Of a stretch of DNA of 64,000 nucleotides, positions 51,974-61,000 are shown in pieces. Source of the DNA: Blepharisma stoltei (lineage: Eukaryota; Ciliophora; Heterotrichea; Heterotrichida; Blepharismidae); the NCBI GenBank assembly GCA_914767885.1, contig CAJZBQ010000062.1:372001-436000 (forward strand), given 5' to 3'. The notes under the pieces were generated by a model. That model made no database searches, had not been told where the DNA came from, and saw only the letters and a list, made by a program, of their open reading frames with translations. Positions within the stretch are counted from its first letter, which is position 1; each line of letters opens with the position of its first letter. Made by a program: the position numbers and the translations under genes.

Positions 51974-54419
51974 TTATGGTGGAGGTCTCATACTTGATCT
52001 TTTGAAATCTTCAATTAAGGACGGAGGAGTAAACTGATTACTCCATTTCTATCAGTGTCAGCTTCTTCTAAGAACTTATTTCATTCAGAATCTTCAATTC
52101 CAGGAATACACTCCTTCAGTTCGCTAATTCCCCCGCTTTAAATTTTAGCAAAAAATCAGTAAATTCATTTTTTAAGTACTTTAAACCCCTTTAAGTTGGT
52201 TCAATGAGAAAGTTTTATATGTGAAAATATAATTATTATAAAATTAATTTTGACTTAATTTAATAGAAAAATGAGTTTCACGCTGAATTGATTATTTTTT
52301 TGAAATAATTCTTTATAAAATAAATTATAATTCAAAAATATTATAATTTCTTTTAATTTTCCCAAATTTAATAAAATTTTTTCTAAATTTAATAAATTTT
52401 TTTCTCAATAATGATTTTTTTGAAAATCAATTAACCCCCTTTGTGTTCTTATTTAAAGCGAGAGGGGAGTAAGTGACAGCTGCCCATCACCCCCTTTATC
52501 ATACAATTTAAACGCTTGTTGAAGCTGCTCTTTCTGGATAACTTTATTTCATTCTGTTGTCGCAGTTAAAAACTCAGTGTAATCTAAATATCCATTTTCG
52601 TCTGTATCACAATTTTTCATAATTTCAACTACATCTAACTGTGAACCTAAGCCAAGCGCTGCAGAGCCTTCAGACAACTCTGTCATGCTAAGTCTTCCAT
52701 CTCCATTTTTGTCGAGCTGCTTAAAAAGATGTATCAAATCTGCTTCTTCTGAAGGTGATGCAACCTGTGATGCAATAAAAGTTAAAATTGATTTTTCCAA
52801 TTTCGACTGGGCCTTTATAAATTCTTACTCTGAATTTACTTAATTGCTCAAATGCTTGAGTGTTAATTGGACTTTCATCAATTTCATTATTAATATGCCT
52901 CTTTATCCAGCGATGATTTAAAACGTCTCTTGCACTAAACCTTAAAGTCGTATTTACACAGATCATTTTGTGAATCAAGTCTTTTGCATCTTCAGAAATG
53001 CTGCTTCAGACGCCTTTTGTCATATCTGGATTGGCAGATCTTGCCTTTGTAAGTATTTCGGCCTCAGTGGTTCCTATGAAAGGAGGGCGGCCACCTAGGT
53101 AAAAATTACATAGCATTAAATATAAAATAATACCTGCACTTCATATGTCGCACTTTTCGTCGTAGGCTCCTGAAAACACTTCAGGTGCAATATAACAAAG
53201 AGTTCCTATAACAGATGGAAGCTTGGAGTTAATAACCAGTCGTTGAGAAATACTAAAATCAATGACTTTTAAAGGAGCATTAGGGCTTGTACTTGCAAAA
53301 AGAAGATTTTCAGGCTTTAAATCTCTGTGAACAATGTGCTTTTGGTGACAATAATTGAGAGCAGTAACAATATCATGAGTATATTTGGCAGCAATATTTT
53401 CACTGAATCTCATTTCTTTTAGCACCTTATCGAATAGTTCTCCACCTGTTAAGAGTTCTGAAACAATGTAATAGCATAAATTTGATTCAATTACTTCATA
53501 TATTTTCAAAATATTTGGATGGTCCTGCATAATACTTACAATTTCTTTCAAGAGTTCAACTTCCAGGAGCATTTGTTTTTCTGATACTATGTCAACCTTA
53601 AGTTTAGGAATTTCTTTAATCGCCCTATCCAAGCCAGTTCTCTTATCGATAGCTTTAAAAACCGTTCCAAAGCCTCCACTTCCAATCGTCTTTATAATGT
53701 CGAAATGATCTTTAACTAAACCTTTAGTGGTTCTCACGAATTATACATTAAAATGGCGACGGCGAACCAGCCCTTTTTCTCAGCACCCGCAGCCGGCGTT
53801 TGCTGGGGACCGTGTGGAAGGGAAATAGGCGCTCGAGGTGTATATCCGGCAAGGTTTTTCTTTGGCACAGTAGAGCGCAACGTCGAATTAGGCCGACCGC
53901 AGCTCATTCTGACACCAAGGTTTTTGCCTCAGGGGAAATGGTTTCCAAGGTTGGAAAGGGGAAGCTCAGCAGCATCAGGAAGGTACCTCTTGATCAATCG
54001 GGTAACTCCCTAGCGTGAAACTGGGCGTTACGTCCCAGGCTTTGGATTTCCATTTGGCCGACAGTCCTACCAGAAACTTGTTTTTTCAAATTTTCGGAGT
54101 GGGCAACCTCTGTTGACGTACTCCTGGGTGGCGTAACTCATCCAACTACGGGTAGTGAGTGCAGATCCCCGTCTGGTAGGAGCAACACTTTGAAGGTCGT
54201 GATCGATTGGTGGTGAGCACCGAGTGAAGCGTGAAGGGCGAAGGTAGGGCAGGGGAAACCCTAGTCAATACGACGGGCCTCTCTATAATATTAGTTAATG
54301 TTAATGTTAATGGTTCTCACGAATTTTCCTTTATTAATATCTACAGAGTTAGCACATTTTCTTCCCTTGGAATTCTTACTTATTGGTAGATTAATAGTAT
54401 TAGAGGTGCAGCAACCCAT
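51974..54419 (-). CDS. Second calcium-dependent protein kinase, with DFS motif
   Basis: 490 aa: total span minus two introns (15+16), two IESs (345 and 14) and the retroposon-like insert (583) is 1473 nt. N-terminus MGCCTSN suits myristoylation/palmitoylation. Kinase: GSGGFGTVFKAID, RAIKEI, HRDLKPENLLF, then IDFSIS in place of IDFGIS, GTLCYIAPEV. EF-hands DKNGDGRLSMTE, DTDENGYLDYTE, DKGGDGQLSLSE, and DTDRNGVISLIE; the third is completed by removing the 345-bp IES and the fourth by removing a 14-bp TA segment. DFG-to-DFS may alter Mg2+ coordination. Confidence 0.88.
52016..52029. mobile_element. Candidate 14-bp micro-IES in fourth EF-hand
   Basis: On the plus strand TAAGGACGGAGGAG followed by TA (52030-52031). 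Removal changes the frame from ..VISLLLRP-stop to ..VISLIEDFKRSS.., placing Glu at EF-loop position 12. The sequence resembles two MITE ends (GGAGG..GGAG-TA) without a core. An alternative GT..AG of 14 nt exists but gives Leu at position 12. Confidence 0.5.
52125..52469. mobile_element. IES, 345 bp, in CDPK gene
   Basis: TA at 52125-52126 and 52470-52471. Terminal inverted repeat TAATTCCCCCGCTTTAAAT against TACTCCCCTCTCGCTTTAAAT. Excision joins GGG CAG CTG TCA CTT AGC GAA CTG inside the third EF-hand. Confidence 0.85.
52813..52828 (-). other. 16-nt intron
   Basis: GTAAGAATTTATAAAG on the minus strand; joins LSKFR to AQSKLEKSILTFIASQ, the CDPK junction domain. Confidence 0.88.
53095..53109 (-). 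other. 15-nt intron
   Basis: GTAATTTTTACCTAG on the minus strand; length divisible by three, so the ORF stays open without splicing, but splicing turns LMLCNFYLGGRPPF into the canonical LMLCGRPPF. Confidence 0.92.
53743..54311 (+). mobile_element. Retroposon-like insert in CDPK N-terminal codons
   Basis: Flanked by GGTTCTCACGAATT (53729-53742 and 54312-54325); the duplication extends leftwards as TTARTGG, 19 bp with one mismatch and including a TA. Starts ATACATTAAAATGGCGACG; tail TTAGTTAATGTTAATGTTAA. TSD-exact and TA-to-TA removal both take 583 bp and restore GKFVRT|TKGLVKDHF (or R-I-K). Confidence 0.85.
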
Positions 54420-54543
54420 TTATTTATTTAGAAATTTTAATTAAAAATTTGAAAAGGACTAATAAAATTTGTAATATAAATCTGCAATTAAAATCAATTA
54501 TATGTACTTATTTGTAATTATATTTTATAATAATAATAATAAA

Positions 54544-54750
54544 TTAGCTTTTATCGCGCATTAAACGCCTTATTCTTTTAATTTTCACAATTTCTTTTAT
54601 AAAAATTTGACAGCTGCATCCACTTCTCTTACTTTGTTCTTTTTTCATTTTAGTAGTTGACTTCATTTTTTCATATCTCCATGAATCTCGCACAATGTCT
54701 ATTAATTTTGTATCAATCCCATCAAATCTCAAGTTTGTTAGTTTGATCAA
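54544..54750 (-). CDS. Small uncharacterised basic ORF, 68 codons
   Basis: Open frame on the minus strand beginning with a TTG at the 5' limit (no clear ATG), Lys/Arg-rich with GCSC. May be the 3' end of the neighbouring gene in another frame, or nothing. Confidence 0.25.
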   Translation of the reverse strand: MIKLTNLRFDGIDTKLIDIVRDSWRYEKMKSTTKMKKEQSKRSGCSCQIFIKEIVKIKRIRRLMRDKS

Positions 54751-55631
54751 TAAATCAGTTCTTTAATTTTTGGATTTGATGCAAATTTTAATAAGGTACT
54801 TTACGTCCTGATTATGTCATCTGCAGTACTTTTTCCATGATTCCAAGCTCATCAGTCCCTGCTCTGCACAGTTCTCAAACCATAGCCCTTCATAATGCAC
54901 CGCATCTACTTTCTCACCCTAGTTCATTTTCATATTTTATCTTTGATATTTTTTGCATTAAACTACCTTTTTTTGCGTTCACCACTTTAGCTTTAAATAG
55001 CATCGTCCTTCTATCAAGTCTAATCCTTTTTGCAGATGGCGCTTTCATCATTATCATCTGCCTTTTTTTCCAAGTTTGTACATCCCCCTCCTCCGTGCGC
55101 ATGATTATATATTCGTCTCTTTTGCAGACTCCCAGAAATTGACTCATTGAGTTTGTGTATAGGAGTTGCCTGATAGGTAGTTTTTTTAGTTCTTCAACTT
55201 CTGCATTGCATATAGCAAACTTATATATCTCTAATTCTTTCAGAAACCTCATAAATGCTTCCTCTTTACTCTCACTTTCTGCTATTTCAAGTTTAGCCTT
55301 CTCGCCTGATGCCATAGCCCCTCTCTCATATTGCATAGTCATAGTTTGTCTTGTACAATCAATACTCTTAATAATAATTCAGGCTTTATTAATGTTTGAC
55401 AGTAAGCTTGGGTGTTTGCAAATTTTTGCCTCTCTATCACGTCTGCTTCTCTATATATGCTTTCCTTGATCTGCATCATATCTTCCACATCCTGACAATC
55501 CTTTTCGAAGCGCCCACGTCCCTCGCACACATTGCAAGTGTAGCTCCATTGGTGCGAGATGTGGCACCGTGTCCGCATTATTTCTAGGGTACTTCCCAGA
55601 GAGCATATATTTGCTCCATTGAATCAAATCA

Positions 55632-55941
55632 TAAGGATCTCTCCCTCATTTGTCCATTTTTCTAGTTTTTTTTATAGGAAAAAAAATTTTTTAGGACCTC
55701 ATTTGTCCAATTTTCTATTCGATATTTTGATAGAAAAAAAAATTTCAGGACCTCAATTGTCTCATTTTCTAGTTTTTTTAAAGTAAAAAACTAAAATTTA
55801 GGACATTCGAAAAAATCCAAAAAAGACTAGAAAATGGGACAAATTCATTTTTGACTAGATTTTGGGACAAATGGTCCTGAAAATTTTTTTTATCTTATAA
55901 AAAAAAGACAAAAAAATTGAACAAATGAGGAGGGGGATCCT
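55632..55941. mobile_element. IES, 310 bp, with TAAGGATC terminal repeats
   Basis: TA at 55632-55633 and 55942-55943. Terminal inverted repeat TAAGGATCTCTCCCTCATT against TAAGGATCCCCCTCCTCATT. Inside, several copies of GGACCTCATTTGTCC-like words and their complements. AT-rich, no ORF. Confidence 0.75.
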
Positions 55942-56417
55942 TACATAGGCTATAATTGTTCCATTTCCTACTCCAAAATCTGCCTCAATTTCCGCTTCCC
56001 ATATCCTTCATTTCTTTCCTAGTTCTATGATCGCCAGTTCTGCCGATAATCTGTAGTCCAAATTAATTTTAATTTTGTAGTATCTGGGATCAATGCTACC
56101 TTTTTCAACCACTGGTCTTAGCCTCACATACACTCTGTTGTTTATATACAAAGCTCTATCCATGAGTAATTGATTTCCCTCCTTCTTGTCGACATACATA
56201 ATTAGATTCATTCCCTTATCACGCCACAGCCTAATCTTATCTCCATACTTCTCCTTCAGGTTGCTCTTAGCGTAGTCTTTCAGCTTTGAGATCACCTCCG
56301 AGCTTGCTTTAAATTCATCTTTAAGTTCTGCTGCGATTCTGACAATGTCAATTTCAATTTTCCCATTTCGTCAAGTTTGAGGATTTTAAAGTTGTCCCAT
56401 CTAGCTGACGTGCTGAT

Positions 56418-56913
56418 GCACAAATAAAATGGCGACGACGCCGACCCGTCCTCTCCCGGAACTGAGGCGAGATTGGGGACCTTGCTGCGGCCTGAAACCA
56501 ATCCGCCCAGGGAAAGGTCTGGAATGGGTACTGGTAGTTTGTGTCCGGCTAGGTTCCCCCCCCAATCCAGCAACGACGATCCTAGGGCGAACCGATAGGA
56601 CACGGGCAAAAAGGGTTTTTCCTCTAGGGACTGCTAGTGCCAATTTGAGAGGGCATGGAAGGAGCCAACAAGAGCTAAGGAGTTAATCCTTAGCTCTAAC
56701 CCTAGTCTGGCGACGTGAAGCACGGTGACCCAGTCCGCCTACTTCCGGGATAGCATGACCAAGCCCCATGACCGGAAGGAGCTGAGTGGTACCCTGTGGC
56801 ACTTAGGTGCACACTGGGAGTAGGGCAAGGAAAGCAAGCGAGGCGTCCAAAAGGCGGAAGAAAAGGACCTTCGGTCCTGGCCGGGAGCTACTTTATAAAT
56901 TTAACTAAGACTA
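56418..56913 (+). mobile_element. Retroposon-like insert, 496 bp
   Basis: Flanked by AGCTGACGTGCTGAT (56403-56417 and 56914-56928). Starts CAAATAAAATGGCGACGACG like the inserts at 53.7 and 48.1 kb, shares a GTGTCCGGCTAGG word with them and CGTGAAGCACGG with the 30-kb insert. Non-coding ORFs inside ignored. Confidence 0.8.
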
Positions 56914-57217
56914 AGCTGACGTGCTGATCTGAGTGTCCACGCGGCGTTATTGCGATGTTTGTGGTTTCTCTAAGGTATTTCTCAATTTTCTGCCCTCTGC
57001 TGCTGCTGCTGTCGGCTGCATTTGGCGCCCTTTTCATGTGCTAAAAATGTATATAATAATATTTTATAATGTAAGGAAAGAATGCTAAAGAAATCAATTG
57101 TTCTTCTCTCTAATATGCAATAAATATTCGGTTTGAATTCTTAAGAAGATTAATAAAATTATCATAATTTAATTCCCTATAGTTTTCTTCTTACTTTTAT
57201 ATAAAGGATATTTATCA

Positions 57218-57499
57218 ATGGAAATGGAATCTGCGACTCAAGCTATTTCATCCTTAAATATTGAAGAAGATGAAGAGCTCTCATGGATTCAGCATAAAGT
57301 GCTGAATAACACCTTGAGGATAACACTTACTGATACAAGAAAAATTCAAGGCAAACTTCAGTGCCTTGATCATTTAGGAAATATAGTTTTGACTGAAGCA
57401 GTTGAGCATATCCCCAACTTTAATATTCAAAGAAATGTTGGAAGCGTCATTATTCCTTCAAAAGCTATTGAAAAAATTGAGCTAGAGAATATCGATTAA
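57218..57499 (+). CDS. NAA38: NAA38/LSMD1-like LSm protein
   Basis: 93 aa, complete. Sm1-type strand LNNTLRITLTDTRKIQGKLQCLDHLGNIVLTEA then Sm2-type VGSVIIPSKAIEKIELE. The 'TD-R-x-x-G-x-L-x-C-x-D' pattern and IPxKxIxKIE ending fit NAA38, the small subunit of the NatC acetyltransferase, better than spliceosomal or LSm2-8 proteins, whose Sm2 motif usually reads RG. No intron or IES. A generic LSm protein is the alternative. Confidence 0.72.
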   Translation: MEMESATQAISSLNIEEDEELSWIQHKVLNNTLRITLTDTRKIQGKLQCLDHLGNIVLTEAVEHIPNFNIQRNVGSVIIPSKAIEKIELENID

Positions 57500-58082
57500 A
57501 ATACAAAATAATACTAAAGGCTTTCTCAAATTATGACAACATTGTCTTTCTCTTAAAGCAATAATTTATCTAAATAATGGAAATTTAAGTATTAAAACTT
57601 CAAATGCTTTTAAATATTATATTGAATGCTATATGCAAACTAAAATTTCGTGAAGGCATATATAAGTATTCGTCATTTTTAAGCAGTGATTACTTATATA
57701 TATTAAATCATAATTAGATTTAATATATATCTTATCAATTTCTTTAAAAGAATAGAGATATAATATAATCATTAGATAACAATATATAAGCTAGAATATT
57801 ATGCATATAAGCATAAATATGAATTTTGTATTAACTATGCATAAAATTATCAATAGACTTTCAATTTAAAACAATTTAATACGAATAGGGTATAGTTAAA
57901 GGCTCTATCGTTAAGAACACTTTCTCAATCGTCTATAAGACATGGGATTTTCTTTTTCAACCATCTCTGAAGGCAGCTGGAGGAAAATTTTCATCGTCTT
58001 GACAATGGCTTATTTTCCAGAGAATAAGTTTTTTAAATTATGTTTTCACTCTTAAGGACGACAATGAGTTAATTTAAAATAT
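57500..58082. other. AT-rich intergenic DNA with decayed 3' duplicate
   Basis: Around 57893-58000 the sequence resembles a diverged copy of the receptor 3' end (GTTAAGAACACTTTCTCAATC near 57911 against TTTAGAACACTTTCTGAGTC near 58132; both followed by GTC..AGACATG). Otherwise AT-rich, no gene. Confidence 0.45.
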
Positions 58083-61000
58083 TTAATAATTCTTAGTTGT
58101 ATCGAGTTCAGTGCGAATAAAAGTTCTATCATTTAGAACACTTTCTGAGTCGTCCATTGAGACATGAACTTTTTTCCCTCCAATCATAACGGATGGAGCT
58201 TGAGGAGTAGTAGTATCATCGAACTTGGACAATGGCTCCATTTTGTATTTTTTATTCACGAAGTTGGGAGTTTTCTTTTCTATTTCAGCAGAAGAAATTG
58301 TCTTTCCAAACGCAAACTTCACAAGAACTGCAAGACTTATAGGCTTAGGTCTAAATAGGTAGCTTGGGCAATATTTTTTTTGTAAAATAACCCCACTTAA
58401 AAGAAATATCGCCCACCCACTTAATTGTAAAACTAGCCAAGGGACAAATGTAGATTCTGTCGCACTATTGTACACACTTGTCCAAAATATTGACCATGCA
58501 GCTCCCATAATGGCTATTATTTGCCATAAATTAATTCTTCCATAGTTATATGGTTTTTTCCAATATAAAAATACTGCAAATGCAATTAAAGTTCCAAAAT
58601 AAATATAGCCATGAGCGTGAGGCTCCGTAGGTTTGACTGTCTTATTTAGCACAACTGCAGACATCTGAAAAACACTTTTTATCATAAGATACAGAGGATT
58701 TGCTTTGATATTTATTGCAACCTGCATTTCTTGCCATAGCGGTCTGCAAAATACAGCAAATGGCAAGTATAAGAAAAATGCAATGATGGCAAAAATTGCA
58801 AAAGCAATATGATCTCCTTGCCAGCAATACTGGTGGCAATCTTTATCAAGAAAACTGTCAGTTAATTTATTGCTTGTTCCTTCTGTGCATTGGAATACGT
58901 TCATTAGCATCGCAATAATAGGCAAAAAGCATACATTTCCAATTACAGGCATTAAATGCTCTGAAAAAATCCCTAGCCATCTAAAGAAAAACACGTTTTC
59001 TAGTCTGATATCTATTCTAAAAATTATTATGAAACCCATGATAAACCATCCTCCGCATAATCCATAAACCACGTATAAGGCTATCCAAAAAGCGGTATTT
59101 TTAAAATCAATCAGATCATCCATATTCACAGACAAGCTTTGACTTAATACGTCAATTATAACATTACCTTGAAATCTTGGCCCCATAGCTAAATATTGGA
59201 AAAATTCAATAATAACAAATCCCATCGTCATATAGTCACCAAAAGTTATTTCTCTACTTTCCTTAAGTGCAGGAACTGATTTTTTCCATCACTTATTCCA
59301 GATAAAAGCAGTAATCGCTAAAGTAACAACGCAAAGTGTAAAACAGATGGCAAAGAGCAGTCCTTGGCCTGAATGTGATGTCCGTTTTTCACTGTCTTCA
59401 AATGGACAATCTGGTTTTGGCCTTGTATCTGATGGAGTTTTGGTAGTGTTTCCAGGATAAATAATTGTACCAGATATTTCCATAGCTGTGCTAGAAGTAG
59501 GATTATACAATCCAATCTGAGGCTCTATGAACGGAGGCATCCCATTCTTGTACACTCCTGTATTATTAATCTGAATGTTGAATATAGATATAGCGAGACC
59601 ATTACGATTATTTGAAGCGCTATCAACTGAAACTACACCTGAGCATCCAGTAAAGTATGCAAGTCTCATTGCTTTGTTCATAATTGCTGGATCTTCATAA
59701 TCATCTCCTTTATCAACTGCATACTTTAATCCATTCAGGATAAGCATGCAAGCATCGAACGCCAAGCATTTGTATGATGGGTCTGCACCATTATAATAAC
59801 TTTTTAATTCATTCTTGATTTGAAGCCCATATGTCCCAACATATTCCTGATTTGCAGTCGTTATAATTCCCAGCATGATGACTTCTCTTTTTAATCTTCT
59901 TTCTTCTGTTAGGGTAGAGTCAGTTAAAAGATTCATTCCTCCAGCATAATTCATGCTAATAGACATTATGTCGCCTGCCCTAAAGCCAATGTCATATAAT
60001 CCTTCATATCATGGCCACATACTTACTGTGTTGAAAATCGGGATTATAATCCTCGCTCTTGTGTCTTTTATTTTTTGGAATTTAGCTGAGTAATTTGCAT
60101 ACATATCTTGTGAATAGTAAGCTGGAAATGCCCTTGATTCTTCATCATTTATAATTGTTATTCCTAAAGTATCGCATTCAGACTTGAATGAGAGATAATT
60201 GTAGTAATTCGTACTAGAATCATTACTGTAGGCGACAGCCACCTTTTTCCATCCAAAAATATTCATAATGTTCACCATGATTTTTGCATTATAAGTAGTT
60301 GGAGCCAATATTCTCATAAACTCCGGATATTGGGTTTTATTGGAAAGTATATACCCTGAAGCCTGATCTGTAAGATAAGGGATTTTTATTCCAAGTTCTC
60401 GAAAAACTGTAATAATTCCTTGACTAGAGGCAGTGTATTGGGTCCCTAAATAAGCAATTCCAAGCTTGTCGACATAAGGAGTATAGCATGCTTTAGTTAT
60501 ATCGTGAACATATAATTGATTTCCACAATTTGTAGGGATAAAGCTGATGTTAAAGTTAGGCAGTAGCGTTGGATCTTGATTAGCCCTAACTATCCCATAT
60601 ACAGCCCCACCCCTTGAAGATATAACATAAGGATTTGTAGAGGTTGATCCAGGCTCATTAATTCCATATGCCATTCCAAAGCTAACAGATGCTTTTGAAT
60701 TTATTGGATAAACGGTTGTGTTCCCCGGGAATATGATGCCGGTATCTGTAAAAGAAAGTTTTCCATTTTTAATAGAACCTCGAGCAACTCTTGCTTGATT
60801 GTATATGTTTATTAACTCCCCCATCCTTGATCGAACGGCTCGCCGTCGTTCGATCAAGGATGGGGGTTAAAAAAAGTTTTTGGAAAAAAAAAATTATATA
60901 TAAAATAAAATATCGTTATTTGCAGATTTTTGAACTTTACCACCTAAGTGTGGAATTTTTTTTCCGCGTGTGAAAGAGGATTCCACATGTGAAATCAAAA

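Larger units (their letters stand above)
54812..57037 (-). pseudogene. Uncharacterised gene with several frame breaks, probably decayed
   Basis: Starts MKRAPNAADSSSS at 57037. Long coding-like stretches follow in different frames: ..DEFKASSEVISKLKDYAKSNLKEKYGDKIRLWRDKGMN.. (about 56330-56008), a Cys-rich CHISHQWSYTCNVCEGRGRFEKDC (about 55570-55500), and a helical Glu/Lys-rich end finishing near 54812. Removing the IES at 55632-55941 and the insert at 56418-56913 does not give one frame; at least two shifts remain, not fixed by any 15/16-nt intron I could place. A missed IES is the alternative. Confidence 0.45.

Noticed and set aside
52016-52046. 14-nt GT..AG intron in the CDPK end instead of a micro-IES
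   Set aside because: Possible, but gives Leu at EF position 12 and is shorter than the 15/16-nt introns; kept as an alternative in the finding.
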